Positions 1 through 9,311 are shown, counted from the first letter of the stretch. The stretch: 64,000 nucleotides of DNA from Stappia indica (GCF_001696535.1 NZ_MBQE01000005.1:124001-188000), one strand, 5' to 3'. Notes: generated by a model not told the origin, from the letters alone. Program-made: numbers and translations.

Positions 1-567
1 GTCCGTGCCGCCGAGGGACGCCTGTCGATCATGGCCTCCGGCACGGCGGATGCCTTCGCTGCCGCCCGGTCCGCACTCGATGCGATGGCCGAGACGGTGT
101 TCGAGCTCGGCGACCGCGCCGGTCCCGGCTCGGCCATGAAGGTGGTCAACCAGCTGCTTGCCGGCGTCCACATTGCCGCCACCGCCGAGGCGCTGACCTT
201 CGGCGTCGGCCAGGGCATCGAGGTGGCGCGCATGGTGGAGGTGATCTCCCGCTGCGCCGGCTCGTCCTGGATGTTCGAGAACCGCGGCCCCTTCATCGCC
301 GACGGCGACTATCGTCCGCATTCGGCAGTCGATATCTTCGTCAAGGACCTCGGCATCGTCGCCGAGGCGGCCTCCGCCGGCGGGCTCTCCGTTCCGCTGA
401 CGGAAACGGCGCTCGCCCGCTTCCGGTCCGCTCATGACGCGGGTCTTGGCCGCGAGGGCGACGTGGCGGTCGCCAAGATCTACGCCCGCGAGGGCAACAT
501 CGCCCTGCCGGGCGTTCCGGCACCGGGCGCGGACGTTTTGGGCGGGACTTCCAGCGACAAGGATTGA
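1..567 (+). CDS. ltnD: L-threonate dehydrogenase-like (3-hydroxyisobutyrate dehydrogenase family), C-terminal part
   Basis: The frame is open from the first base, so the gene begins upstream and only about 188 C-terminal residues are visible. They form the all-helical domain of beta-hydroxyacid dehydrogenases, including the stretch SAMKVVNQLLAGVHIAATAE with the family's conserved catalytic Lys-x-x-x-Asn pattern (KVVN). The Rossmann NAD domain lies outside the window. The family oxidises L-threonate or D-erythronate at C2 to a 2-oxo acid with NAD. The threonate assignment comes mainly from context: the stop codon is followed after 2 nt by a 3-oxo-tetronate kinase gene, then otnC and otnI, the standard four-carbon acid-sugar operon. 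Other hydroxyacids remain possible substrates. Confidence 0.85.
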   Translation, partial: VRAAEGRLSIMASGTADAFAAARSALDAMAETVFELGDRAGPGSAMKVVNQLLAGVHIAATAEALTFGVGQGIEVARMVEVISRCAGSSWMFENRGPFIADGDYRPHSAVDIFVKDLGIVAEAASAGGLSVPLTETALARFRSAHDAGLGREGDVAVAKIYAREGNIALPGVPAPGADVLGGTSSDKD

Positions 568-569
568 CC

Positions 570-1832
570 ATGCTGCTCGGCTGCATCGGCGACGACTTCA
601 CCGGCTCCTCCGACCTTGCCAACACGCTGGTCAAGGGCGGTATGGCGGTCACCCAGTATTGCGGCCTGCCGGACGGCCCGGCCGCGCCCGGCGTCGAGGC
701 CGGCGTCGTTGCGCTGAAGACCCGCAGCGTGCCGGTGACCGAGGCGGTGGAGCAGTCGCTGGCGGCGCTCGACTGGCTGCTGGCGCAGGGCTGCCGGCAA
801 ATCTTCTTCAAGTACTGTTCGACCTTCGATTCGACGCCGCAGGGCAATATCGGCCCGGTGATCGACGCGCTGATGGACCGGCTCGACGCAAAGACCGCCA
901 TCGTCTGCCCGGCCTTTCCCGGTACGGGCCGCACGCTCTACCAGGGGCACCTTTTCGTCGGTGACCGGCTGCTCAGCGAGTCCGGCATGCAGGATCACCC
1001 GCTGACGCCGATGACCGATCCGGACATCCGCCGCTGGCTCTCCCTGCAGACGCCGCGCAAGGTCGGCCATGTCGCCCATGCCGACGTCGCCAAGGGGGCG
1101 GAAGCCATCGCCGCGGGCCTGGCCCGCGAGCTTGCGGCCGGTGCCGGCCCGGTGGTCGTCGATGCGATCGCTGATGCGGATCTCCACGCCATCGGCGCGG
1201 CTGCGGAAGGGCTGGTGCTGATCACCGGCGGCTCTGGCGTTGCACTCGGCCTGCCGGAGAACTTTCGCCGTGCGGGAGAGCTTGCCGGCGGCAGCGACAG
1301 CTTTGCCGGGGTCGACGGGCCGGGCGTCGTGCTGTCGGGCTCCTGCTCGCGCGCAACCCGTGCGCAGGTCGCGCGCTACAAGGCGAACCATCCTTCGCTG
1401 GAAGTGACGGCCGACGAGGTCATGTCCGGCAAGACCACCGTCGCGACCTTGCGCGCGTTCGTGCTGGAGAACCAGGACGCGGCGCCGCTCGTCTATTCCT
1501 CGGCCGATCCGGAGGAGGTGCGGCGCGCTCAGGGCGTCTATGGAACGGAGACGCTGGCGGGAGCCATCGAAACCCTGTTCGCCGATCTTGCCGGCGAGCT
1601 CGCGCGCTCCGGCGTCCGCCGCATCGTGTCGGCCGGCGGCGAGACCTCGGGCGCGGTGGTGCGCGGCCTCGGCTGCGAGGCGCTGCGCATCGGGCCTGAG
1701 ATCGATCCCGGCGTGCCGGCCCTGCGCGTTGAAGGGGCCGAGCTGGCGCTGGCTCTGAAGTCCGGCAATTTCGGCGGCGAGGACTTCTTCGAGCGCGCGC
1801 TGGCGATCCTGTCCGAAAAGGGGGCTGCATGA
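570..1832 (+). CDS. otnK: 3-oxo-tetronate kinase (DUF1537 four-carbon acid sugar kinase)
   Basis: About 420 residues. The N-terminus MLLGCIGDDFTGSSDLAN is the characteristic start of the DUF1537 sugar-binding domain (GDDFTGxxD). The C-terminal nucleotide-binding domain carries ETSGAVVRGLG near residue 355. The enzyme phosphorylates 3-oxo-tetronate at O4 with ATP, after dehydrogenation by the preceding LtnD and before decarboxylation by OtnC. I use ATG 570; an in-frame TTG at 564 overlapping the ltnD stop is possible but less likely. The stop overlaps the next start as ATGA, so translation is probably coupled. Length matches the family. Confidence 0.92.
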   Translation: MLLGCIGDDFTGSSDLANTLVKGGMAVTQYCGLPDGPAAPGVEAGVVALKTRSVPVTEAVEQSLAALDWLLAQGCRQIFFKYCSTFDSTPQGNIGPVIDALMDRLDAKTAIVCPAFPGTGRTLYQGHLFVGDRLLSESGMQDHPLTPMTDPDIRRWLSLQTPRKVGHVAHADVAKGAEAIAAGLARELAAGAGPVVVDAIADADLHAIGAAAEGLVLITGGSGVALGLPENFRRAGELAGGSDSFAGVDGPGVVLSGSCSRATRAQVARYKANHPSLEVTADEVMSGKTTVATLRAFVLENQDAAPLVYSSADPEEVRRAQGVYGTETLAGAIETLFADLAGELARSGVRRIVSAGGETSGAVVRGLGCEALRIGPEIDPGVPALRVEGAELALALKSGNFGGEDFFERALAILSEKGAA

Positions 1833-2479
1833 GCGAGGAAGCGCGGCTTCGCGAGCTTCTGTGCACGCTCGCCCGCTCCATGTTCGACCGCGGCCTGACG
1901 GGCGGGGCCTCGGGAAACGTCTCGCTGCGCCTCTCCGACGGCGGGTTGCTGGTCACGCCCACCGGCACCTCGCTCGGCCGCCTCGATCCCGGCCGCCTGT
2001 CGCGCTTCGATGCAGGGGGGAGGCATGTCGAAGGCGATGCACCGACCAAGGAAATGCCGCTGCATTCGGCGTTCTACGAGACGCGCGGCGCGAAGGCCGG
2101 GGCCATCGTTCACCTGCATTCCAGCCATTCGGTGGCTCTCTCCATGCTGCCGGAGGTCGATCCGGACAATGTGCTGCCGCCGCTCACGCCCTATTCGATC
2201 ATGCGGCTCGGCAAGGTAAAGCTGCTGCCCTTCTTCCGCCCGGGCGATGCTGCCATGGGCGAGGCGATCCGCGGGCTTGCCGGTCGCCGCAGCGCCGTGC
2301 TGCTGGCCAATCACGGCCCGGTGGTGGCGGCGAAGGACCTGGAGGCGGCGGTCTACGCCATGGAGGAGCTGGAGGAGACCGCCCGTCTTGCGCTGTTGCT
2401 GCGCGGGATGAACCCGCGTCTCCTGAGCGAGGGCGAGATCCGCTCGATTGTCGATCACTTCGATGTGGAATGGGACTGA
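1829..2479 (+). CDS. otnC: 3-oxo-tetronate 4-phosphate decarboxylase (class II aldolase/adducin family)
   Basis: 216 residues with the class II aldolase fold. The N-terminal TGGASGNVSLRL contains the phosphate-binding GxxGN(V/I)S segment; ETRGAKAGAIVHLHSSHS contains the metal-binding HxH pair and LLANHGPV a further metal His. These enzymes bind a divalent metal and decarboxylate 3-oxo-tetronate 4-phosphate to dihydroxyacetone phosphate plus CO2, which feeds glycolysis. It overlaps otnK by 4 nt and is followed after 6 nt by otnI, so the four genes are one transcription unit. An L-fuculose-phosphate-type aldolase activity cannot be excluded from sequence alone, but the neighbours decide for OtnC. 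Confidence 0.9.
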   Translation: MSEEARLRELLCTLARSMFDRGLTGGASGNVSLRLSDGGLLVTPTGTSLGRLDPGRLSRFDAGGRHVEGDAPTKEMPLHSAFYETRGAKAGAIVHLHSSHSVALSMLPEVDPDNVLPPLTPYSIMRLGKVKLLPFFRPGDAAMGEAIRGLAGRRSAVLLANHGPVVAAKDLEAAVYAMEELEETARLALLLRGMNPRLLSEGEIRSIVDHFDVEWD

Positions 2480-2485
2480 GGCGCG

Positions 2486-3274
2486 ATGACCGTGAACAAG
2501 ACCTCCCTGCCGCTTTCGGCCAATCTCGGCTTCCTCTGGACCGATCTGGCGCTCCCGCAAGCGGTGCATGCGGCCGCTGCTGCCGGCTTCGGCGCGGTCG
2601 AGCTGCACTGGCCCTACGAGGTGCCGGCGGCCGAGCTCGCCTCTGCCCTCAAGCAGGCCGGCCTGCCGGTGCTCGGGCTCAACACGGTGCGCGGCGATGT
2701 GGCGAAGGGCGAGTTCGGGCTTGCGGCCCTTGCCGGGCGCGAGGACGAGGCGCTTGCCGCCTTCACGCAGGCGCTCGACTACGCGGCGGCCATCGGCGCG
2801 GGCAACATCCATGTGATGGCCGGAAAGGCGGACGGGGAGGCCGCGCGCCGCACCTTCGTCGCCAACCTGCGCCGCTTTCGCGATCTGGCCGCACCCAGGG
2901 GCGTGAGCCTGCTGCTGGAGCCGATCAACACACGCGATGTGCCGGGCTACTTCCTGTCGGACTGCGAGAGCGCCGCTTCGATCATTTCGGACTGCGGCGG
3001 CGAGGGCATCCGCATCATGTATGACTGTTACCACATGCAGATCATGCGCGGCGACCTGCTGCGCCAGGCCGAGCGCTGGATGGACCTGATCGGCCATATC
3101 CAGTTCGCCGCCGTGCCGGACCGGGGCGAGCCGGGCCGGGGCGAGGTCGACTACGACTGGCTGCTGCCGGCCCTGCGCGATGCCGGCTATCGGGGGCATT
3201 TCGGCGCGGAATACCGGCCGCGCGGCACGACCGGTGAGGGTCTTGGCTGGATGAAGGCGTTTGTGAGCGCTTGA
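2486..3274 (+). CDS. otnI: 2-oxo-tetronate isomerase (hydroxypyruvate-isomerase-like TIM barrel)
   Basis: 262 residues of an AP-endonuclease-family-2 TIM barrel. Visible landmarks are the N-terminal SANLGFLWTDL, the metal-ligand strand LLLEPINTRDVPGYFL (Glu of LLEPIN), the strand IMYDCYHMQIMRGD (Asp and His ligands) and the C-terminal FGAEYRPRG glutamate. OtnI interconverts 2-oxo- and 3-oxo-tetronate between the LtnD and OtnK steps. It is the last gene of the operon; the next gene is convergent 16 nt downstream. Hydroxypyruvate isomerase (Hyi) is the close alternative, and the operon favours OtnI. Confidence 0.88.
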   Translation: MTVNKTSLPLSANLGFLWTDLALPQAVHAAAAAGFGAVELHWPYEVPAAELASALKQAGLPVLGLNTVRGDVAKGEFGLAALAGREDEALAAFTQALDYAAAIGAGNIHVMAGKADGEAARRTFVANLRRFRDLAAPRGVSLLLEPINTRDVPGYFLSDCESAASIISDCGGEGIRIMYDCYHMQIMRGDLLRQAERWMDLIGHIQFAAVPDRGEPGRGEVDYDWLLPALRDAGYRGHFGAEYRPRGTTGEGLGWMKAFVSA

Positions 3275-3290
3275 GGCGCTCGCGTATCCC

Positions 3291-4121
3291 TCAGCCGAGC
3301 TCCAGCGTCGTCGTCGCCAGCACGCGGGACGCATCGCCCGCCGGTACGCCGTTGCGGTACATGCGCGCGGTGGCGAAGCCTTGCGTGAAGCCGGCCTGCT
3401 CCAGCCACCTACCGAAGCCGTGCCCCGTGTCGGGCACGTCGAGATGCAGCTCCTCGCCGCCGGTCGCTGCGCCGAGGGCGGCAAGGAGAGCCGTCCCGTC
3501 CGCCAGCGTGTCGGCGAAGAGCGGCCCGACCTTCCACCCCTGAAGGCATTTTCGCGCCGCGCCATAGCCGACGACGCGCCCGTCCCTGATCGCCATGCGC
3601 GCGACGCGCGGGCCCGAAACCCAGGCGGACAGGAAGGCCTCGCGCTGCGCCGGGAAGACAGCCGCGTCATAGACGGCAACGCCGGGATCGGCCGGGGCGA
3701 TACGGGTGCCGGCCGGCGGGGTCGCCTCCGGCGCCTGTCCCGAAAAGCGCAAGGTGCGATAGGCGACGGCAAAGCCCATGCTGCGGTAGTTGTCTTCCTG
3801 CGCCGGCACGCCGTCGAGGCCGATGCAGCGCCCGCCGAGCCTTGCCATGCCGGCATCCCAGACCTGGCGCCCCAGCCCTTGGCCGCGTAGGTCCGGCCGG
3901 CAGATGTAGAGCCCGATAAAGCCGAAGTCCGGCCCATAGGAGACGGCGGAAATCCCCGCCGCCATTTCGGTGCCGAGGAAGAGCCCGAGAAAGCCGCCGG
4001 GATCGGCGGCATGGAAGGCCGGGGCATCGTCGAGGCCGGGGTTCCAGCCCTCGCCGGCGGCCCAGTCGATCAGAAGGGGCAGTTCATCGGGGGCAAGCGC
4101 GCGCAGTGTCGGTTCGGTCAT
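3291..4121 (-). CDS. GNAT N-acetyltransferase, two-domain (YitI-like)
   Basis: 276 residues. The N-terminal half is a GNAT domain with the acetyl-CoA pyrophosphate loop RPDLRGQGLGRQVWDAG near residues 79-95. The C-terminal half (about 145-270) is the second GNAT-like domain often fused in this subgroup. Substrate is unknown; such enzymes acetylate amines. Its start overlaps the stop of the racemase-like gene by 4 nt, which makes it the last gene of the minus-strand ABC operon and suggests modification of the imported amine. I can support the family but not a specific reaction. Confidence 0.82.
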   Translation of the reverse strand: MTEPTLRALAPDELPLLIDWAAGEGWNPGLDDAPAFHAADPGGFLGLFLGTEMAAGISAVSYGPDFGFIGLYICRPDLRGQGLGRQVWDAGMARLGGRCIGLDGVPAQEDNYRSMGFAVAYRTLRFSGQAPEATPPAGTRIAPADPGVAVYDAAVFPAQREAFLSAWVSGPRVARMAIRDGRVVGYGAARKCLQGWKVGPLFADTLADGTALLAALGAATGGEELHLDVPDTGHGFGRWLEQAGFTQGFATARMYRNGVPAGDASRVLATTTLELG

Positions 4122-4864
4122 TCGGTCCCTGACGGCATCGGAGCGAAGGAGGCCATGGCGCCGCTGTAGCGCTTGGGCGAGGGGGCAGCATAGGCGCCTC
4201 GCTTGGAGGTGAACAGCCCGAGCGCGGCAAGCGCCTCCGCCTGTTTCACCGCGGCACTCACTCCGTCGATCACCGGAACGCCGAACTCCTCGGACAGGCG
4301 GCGGGCAAGGTCGGCCATGCCGGCGCAGCCGAGCACGATCGCCTCCGCATGGTCTTGCGTCAGCGCTGCGCGGATCTCGCCCCGCAGCAGCTCGCCGGAT
4401 CCGGATGCCGGGTCCTCCAGCGACAACACCGACATGCCGGCGGCGCGCACCCTTGCCCGTCCCGCCATGCCGTAGCGCGCGACCAGATCCTCGACCGGCA
4501 CACGCGCGGCCTCGGCCGTCGTCACCACGGTGAAGCGGCGGGCGACGAAGGCGGCAAGCGACAGCGCCGCCTCGCAGATGCCGAGCACCGGAATGCGCGC
4601 CATCGCCCTCGCTGCGTCCAGCCCGGTATCGTCGAAACAGGCGATCACCGCGGCCCTCGCGCCGGCCCTTTCGCCCTCGCGGATTTCGGCCAGCAGCCCC
4701 GGCACGGATAGGGCCTCGTCGTAATAGCCCTCGATGGAGGCGGGGCCTGCCTGCGACGTGGCGGCGATGATCCGCGTACCAGGAGCCGCAACGGCCTTGG
4801 CCGCGGCCTCGATGGTGCGGGTCATCGACGCGGTGCTGTTCGGGTTGACGATCAGGAGGTCCAT
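4118..4864 (-). CDS. Asp/Glu/hydantoin racemase family protein
   Basis: 248 residues from MDLLIVNPNSTASMT, the typical hydantoin-racemase/maleate-isomerase-like start. The two catalytic cysteines of the family are present in AAVIACFDDTG (Cys76) and AIVLGCAGMADL (Cys180). The family catalyses two-base racemization at an amino-acid or hydantoin carbon. A longer in-frame start at 4930 would add 22 residues lacking homology-like features, so I place the start at 4864. It sits between the ABC permease genes and the GNAT gene, so it probably acts on the imported compound. Allantoin racemase is an alternative. Confidence 0.85.
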   Translation of the reverse strand: MDLLIVNPNSTASMTRTIEAAAKAVAAPGTRIIAATSQAGPASIEGYYDEALSVPGLLAEIREGERAGARAAVIACFDDTGLDAARAMARIPVLGICEAALSLAAFVARRFTVVTTAEAARVPVEDLVARYGMAGRARVRAAGMSVLSLEDPASGSGELLRGEIRAALTQDHAEAIVLGCAGMADLARRLSEEFGVPVIDGVSAAVKQAEALAALGLFTSKRGAYAAPSPKRYSGAMASFAPMPSGTE

Positions 4865-4877
4865 TGTCTGCCGTCCG

Positions 4878-5705
4878 TCACGCGGTGCCCTGGCCGCGGG
4901 CGCGGCGGCGGCCGAGCCAGAGGATGGCACCGAGCGTTGCCACGATGACGAGGAAGGAGAACAGCGTCGTCACGGTGCCGAGCGCGTAGAGCACCGGCGT
5001 CGTGACGTTGGTGGTCATGCCGTAGATCTCCAGCGGCAGGGTGTTGTAGGTGCCCGATGTCATCAGCGAGCGGGCGAACTCGTCATAGGACAGCGTGAAG
5101 CCGAACAGGCCGACGCCGACCAGCATCGGCGCGATCATCGGCAGCAGCACGTGCAGGAAGTTCTGCCAGGCGCTGGCGCCAAGGTCCCGAGCGGCTTCCT
5201 CGTAGGCGGGCGAGAAGCGGTTGAACACGGCGAACATGATCAGCACGCCGAAGGGCAGGGTCCAGGTCAGGTGCGCGCCGAAGGCGGAGCTGTACCAGGC
5301 CGGGCGCAGGCCCACCTGCTGGTACATCACGCCGATGCCGAGCGAGACGATGATCGAGGGCACCACCAGGCTGGCGACCGAGAGGTAGAACAGCGGCGTT
5401 GCCCCGAAGAAGCGGCGGCGGAAGGCGAGGCCCGCCAGCAGCGACACCACGACGGTGACCAGCATGACGCCGATGCCCAGCGTCAGCGACCGGCGGAAGC
5501 TGCCGCCGAAATCGCCGACCGCCTGGCGCTCCGTCAGGTTGCGGAACCAGTGCAGCGAGGTGCCGTTGAGCGGGAAGGTCAGCCCGCCGTCGGGTCCCTG
5601 GAAGGACAGGATGACGATGGCCGACAGCGGCCCGTAGAGGAACACCACGAACAGCGCGAAGAACAGCGCCAGGATCCAGAACTCGAGGCCGCGGGTCTCG
5701 CTCAT
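4878..5705 (-). CDS. ABC transporter permease, PotC-type
   Basis: About 275 residues with six predicted membrane segments, beginning with FWILALFFALFVVFLYGPL. The EAA cytoplasmic loop that docks to the ATPase is seen as YEEAARDLGASAWQNFLHVLLP. The family imports polyamines, opines or related organic cations. I start at MSETRG (5705), immediately after the upstream permease stop; the 27 extra residues of a longer start are Ser/Cys-rich and not membrane-protein-like. It works with the second permease, the binding protein and the ATPase encoded upstream in the same operon. Confidence 0.9.
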   Translation of the reverse strand: MSETRGLEFWILALFFALFVVFLYGPLSAIVILSFQGPDGGLTFPLNGTSLHWFRNLTERQAVGDFGGSFRRSLTLGIGVMLVTVVVSLLAGLAFRRRFFGATPLFYLSVASLVVPSIIVSLGIGVMYQQVGLRPAWYSSAFGAHLTWTLPFGVLIMFAVFNRFSPAYEEAARDLGASAWQNFLHVLLPMIAPMLVGVGLFGFTLSYDEFARSLMTSGTYNTLPLEIYGMTTNVTTPVLYALGTVTTLFSFLVIVATLGAILWLGRRRARGQGTA

Positions 5706-5706
5706 C

Positions 5707-6633
5707 TCACAGCTCCTTGCGGATGTCGACGACGCGCAGGATGGCGGCGACGAGCAGGAGGACGATGGCCAGCAGCACCACCGCATTGGCGGCGGCGGCC
5801 GGATATTGCAGCAGGGACATCTGGTTTCGCATCATCAGGGCGACCGAGGCGCTCTGCCCGCCCGACATCACCTGCACGGTGATGAAGTCGGCCATCACCA
5901 GCGTCACGACGAAGATCGTGCCGATCGCCATGCCGGGCTTGGCCAGCGGCAGGATCACGTTGGTCAGCACCTGGAGGCTGGAGGCGCCGGCATCGCGCGC
6001 CGCCTCGATGAGCGAGCGGTCGATGCGCATCAAGGTGTTGAAGATCGGCGTCACCATGAACAGCGTGTAGAGATGCACCATGGCCAGCACCACCGCGAAA
6101 TCGGAATAGAGCAGCCATTCGACCGGAGCCGGCACGATGCCGAGATCCACAAGCGCCGTGTTGACCAGCCCGTTGCGTCCGAGCACCGGGATCCACGAGA
6201 TCATGCGGATGATGTTGGAGGTCAGGAACGGCACCGTGCAGACCAGGAACAGCACCATCTGCATGGTCTGGCTGCGCACGTGGAAGGCAAGGAAATAGGC
6301 GACCCAGAAGCCGATGAAGAGGGTCAGCGCCCAGACGATCGCGGCATATTTGAAGGTGTTGAGATAGGTCCGCCAGGTCACCGCCGAGCCCAGCGTCTCG
6401 ATATAGTTGGTCAGCACGAAGTCGGGGTAGAGCCGGGCGAAGTCGTAGTCCCAGAAGCTTACCGCGACGATCATCGCCAGCGGCGCCAGCAGGAAGGCGC
6501 CGAGGATCAGCGCCAGCGGGGCGGCCTGCAGATAGGCGGCGGCGGCCTTGCCGAAGCGGGCGAGACGGCGGGCGGGTGGCGTCCCGTCCGGTTCGCTCAT
6601 CGGGGCGGCAGGCGGATTGGCGGCAGCGGTCAT
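5707..6633 (-). CDS. ABC transporter permease, PotB-type
   Basis: 308 residues. A roughly 30-residue cytoplasmic lead is followed by six membrane helices starting at AAPLALILGAFLLAPLAMIV. The EAA loop is LIEAARDAGASSLQVLTNVILP. This is the first permease of a PotB/PotC-type heterodimer; the partner gene starts 1 nt after this stop. Together with the binding protein and ATPase it forms a spermidine/putrescine-class importer. Substrate cannot be read from the permease. Confidence 0.9.
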   Translation of the reverse strand: MTAAANPPAAPMSEPDGTPPARRLARFGKAAAAYLQAAPLALILGAFLLAPLAMIVAVSFWDYDFARLYPDFVLTNYIETLGSAVTWRTYLNTFKYAAIVWALTLFIGFWVAYFLAFHVRSQTMQMVLFLVCTVPFLTSNIIRMISWIPVLGRNGLVNTALVDLGIVPAPVEWLLYSDFAVVLAMVHLYTLFMVTPIFNTLMRIDRSLIEAARDAGASSLQVLTNVILPLAKPGMAIGTIFVVTLVMADFITVQVMSGGQSASVALMMRNQMSLLQYPAAAANAVVLLAIVLLLVAAILRVVDIRKEL

Positions 6634-6730
6634 GCCTCGGCTCCGGTGCGGGGTAGCAAGGGTCGGGAAACCGCTCTCCCGGGCGGCTAGTCGGTCCGGG
6701 AGAGCGGCAGGAGGTGCGTCAGGTTGCGCG

Positions 6731-8035
6731 TCAGGCGGCGATGAACTCGTTCCAGCGGCGGACCATGTAGCGATCCTCGTCCATGACCGAGTTCCAGCAG
6801 GCGACCTTGCCCATGCGCTCGGAGAAGGAGCCGCCGTCGCGCACGGCGCCGGCCTTTTCCATCACCTTGCCGTCCGGCGCCAGGATGTCGCCCTGGGCCG
6901 GCTTGCCCTCGACCCAGAAGCCCCACTCGTCCTCGGACATGTATTCCTTCGCCGTCTCCATGGCGGCGGAGTAGTAGCCCTGGCGGTTGAGATAGGCGCC
7001 GACCCAGCCGGACAGGTACCAGTCGATATATTCGTAGGCCGCGTCGAGCTTGGCGCCCGACAGGTGCTTGGCAAGGCCGATGCCGCCGCCCCAGGCGCGG
7101 TAGCCTTCCTTGAGGGGCTGGTAGACGCAGGGGATGCCGCGCGAGCGCACGGCGGCGACCGCCGGCGACCACATCGACTGGATCACCACCTCGCCTGAGG
7201 CCATCAGGTTGACGCTCTCGTCGAACGACTTCCAGAAGGCGCGGAACTGGCCGTCCTTCTTGGCCTTGATCAGGAAGTCGATGGTCTTGTCGATCTCCTC
7301 CTGGGTCATGTTGCCCTTGTCGGCATACTGGATCTCGCCCAGTGCCTCCATGATCATCGCCGCGTCCATGATGCCGATGGAGGGGATGTTGAGGATCGAG
7401 GTCTTGCCCTTGAAGGCCGGGTCCATGATGTCGGCCCAGCTGGTGATCTCGCGGCCGACCAGATCCGGGCGGATGCCCAGCGTGTCGGCGTTGTAGATCG
7501 TCGGCACCATGGTCAGCCAGTCGGTCGGGGCGCTGGCGAAGGTGGTGGAGTCCTTGCCGTCGACGAAGCCGACGGTGTGCGGCGCCGTGCCTTGCGCGAT
7601 GACGCTGTCCGGCGCCAGCTTGCCGTCGATGAACAGCGGCACGATCTTGTCGTAATACTTCAGCCGCGAGACCTCCATCGGCTGCATGACGCCGGCCGGG
7701 AACACCTTCTTGGCGATCCAGTACTCGATGTCGGCAATGTCGTAGCTGTCCGGCTGGGTGACGGCGCGCTGGGCGGCGGCATCGGAATCGGTCGCCGTCA
7801 TTTCCAGCGTGATGCCGAGGTCTTCCTTGCACTTCTCGGCGATGGCATTGAGGTTCGATACGCCGGTGCCGAACTGGCGCAGGGTGATCGGGTTCTGCGC
7901 CCAGATGGTCGGGAAGCCGGTGATGGCGCCGCTGCCCGCGACAAGGCCGGCGGCGGCCGCGCCGGTCTTCAGCAGCGTGCGGCGGGAGAGCCCGCCGGTA
8001 CCGGCGGCGGTCTTGCTGGTCGGTGTCGTCGTCAT
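6731..8035 (-). CDS. ABC transporter substrate-binding protein, PotD-like, Tat signal
   Basis: 434 residues. The N-terminus carries a twin-arginine signal (LSRRTLLKTGAAAAGLVAGSG), so export is probably through Tat after folding. The mature part is an extracellular solute-binding protein of the polyamine/iron cluster, with FPTIWAQNPITLRQFG at its start and SVNLMASGEVVIQSMWSPAV in the hinge region. Two ATGs lie 6 nt apart (8041 and 8035); the GAGGGG Shine-Dalgarno is better spaced for 8035. It lies between the ATPase gene and the permeases. Ligand unknown; a cationic or amino-acid-like compound is likely. Confidence 0.9.
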   Translation of the reverse strand: MTTTPTSKTAAGTGGLSRRTLLKTGAAAAGLVAGSGAITGFPTIWAQNPITLRQFGTGVSNLNAIAEKCKEDLGITLEMTATDSDAAAQRAVTQPDSYDIADIEYWIAKKVFPAGVMQPMEVSRLKYYDKIVPLFIDGKLAPDSVIAQGTAPHTVGFVDGKDSTTFASAPTDWLTMVPTIYNADTLGIRPDLVGREITSWADIMDPAFKGKTSILNIPSIGIMDAAMIMEALGEIQYADKGNMTQEEIDKTIDFLIKAKKDGQFRAFWKSFDESVNLMASGEVVIQSMWSPAVAAVRSRGIPCVYQPLKEGYRAWGGGIGLAKHLSGAKLDAAYEYIDWYLSGWVGAYLNRQGYYSAAMETAKEYMSEDEWGFWVEGKPAQGDILAPDGKVMEKAGAVRDGGSFSERMGKVACWNSVMDEDRYMVRRWNEFIAA

Positions 8036-8073
8036 TGTCATTTCCCCTCTTTGTGATGGTCGGCCTTGGTTTT

Positions 8074-9162
8074 TCAGGAAGCGAGACGGCCGAGGACGAT
8101 GGCGTCCTCCCGGTTCCACGCGAGCGGCGCCGCATCGCCGACCTTCACGGGCGCGGCGAAGAAATCGGTGTCGCTGACGATTGCTGTGAAGTCGTCCACG
8201 CCGGCTCCGGCGACGGTGAGCTTCACCGACGAGCCGCGATATTCGACGTTCTCGACGACGCCGGTGAAGCCGAGGCCGGGTGCCGAGGCCGGGCCGATCC
8301 GCACCCGGTCGGTGCGCACGGCAATGTCGATGGGCGCGTCCGCGTCCTGCGGCGCGCCTATGGCGGAAAACAGCCCGCCGCCCGCCGGGGCGATGCTGAC
8401 GCCGCGCTCGTCACGGCCCGCAAGGCGCCCGGAAATGACATTGTGATCGCCCATGAAGCGGGCGACGAAGGCGGTGGCGGGCCGCTCGAACACGTCACGC
8501 GGCGGGGCCGCCTGCTCGATCCGCCCGGCATTCATCACGACGATCACGTCGGCGAGCGCCATCGCCTCTTCCTGCGAGTGGGTGACATGCACGAAGGTGA
8601 TGCCGAGCGAGGCCTGCAGCCGCTTCAGCTCGGCGCGCATCTTCACCTTCAGGAACGGGTCGAGAGCCGACAGCGGCTCGTCGAGCAGCAAGGCTTGCGG
8701 ATCGGTGATCAAGGCACGGGCGAGCGCCACGCGCTGCTGCTGGCCGCCCGACAGCTGCGCCGGCCGGCGCGAGGCGTAGGGCTCCATATGCACCAGCTGC
8801 AGCATGTCCAGAGCCCGGCGCCGCCGCTCTTCCCTGGCCACGCCCTTCATCTTCAGGCTGAAGGCGACATTGTCGGTGACGTCGAGATGCGGAAACAGCG
8901 CGTAGGACTGGAACATCATCGAGGTGCCGCGCCGCGCCGGCGGCAGGTCGGTCACCACCTGGTTGCCGAGCCGCACATCGCCTCCTGAGATGCTTTCGTG
9001 ACCGGCGATCATCCGCAGCGTCGTGCTCTTGCCGCAGCCCGACGGCCCCAGCAGGCAGCAATAGCTGCCGGCCGGGATCTTCAGGCTGATCGCATGGACG
9101 GCCGTGGTCGACCCGTAGACCTTGGTGACGGAGGCAATGTCGATGGCGGCAGCCTTGCTCAT
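8074..9162 (-). CDS. ABC transporter ATP-binding protein, PotA-like
   Basis: 362 residues from MSKAAAIDIASVTKVYG. Walker A is LGPSGCGKST, the signature is LSGGQQQRVALARAL, and Walker B is ALLLDEPLSALD, followed by the switch His in FVHVTHSQEEAM. A C-terminal TOBE-type domain (about 280-360) is present. It energises the permease pair of this operon. A longer start at 9321 would run into the operator region, so MSKAAA is preferred. It is the first gene of a six-gene minus-strand operon and diverges from the GntR regulator. Confidence 0.93.
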   Translation of the reverse strand: MSKAAAIDIASVTKVYGSTTAVHAISLKIPAGSYCCLLGPSGCGKSTTLRMIAGHESISGGDVRLGNQVVTDLPPARRGTSMMFQSYALFPHLDVTDNVAFSLKMKGVAREERRRRALDMLQLVHMEPYASRRPAQLSGGQQQRVALARALITDPQALLLDEPLSALDPFLKVKMRAELKRLQASLGITFVHVTHSQEEAMALADVIVVMNAGRIEQAAPPRDVFERPATAFVARFMGDHNVISGRLAGRDERGVSIAPAGGGLFSAIGAPQDADAPIDIAVRTDRVRIGPASAPGLGFTGVVENVEYRGSSVKLTVAGAGVDDFTAIVSDTDFFAAPVKVGDAAPLAWNREDAIVLGRLAS

Positions 9163-9311
9163 ATGCGTTCCCCTCTGACGTGCATGCTGCAATGCATCAT
9201 GTGTGCCAGTCGCATCGCGCGGGCGCTTCGTCAGGAATCGCAAGGGGTTCAGGGGAGGTCGCGGTAGCCTGCTGAATGAGCGCTCTGCTGCGCTGCACAG
9301 ATTCTGTGCGA

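Noticed and set aside
1538..4027. 829-codon open frame on the minus strand across otnK-GNAT
   Set aside because: Arg/Ala/Pro-rich shadow of GC-rich plus-strand genes; it overlaps otnK, otnC, otnI and the GNAT gene, all of which have clear family motifs.
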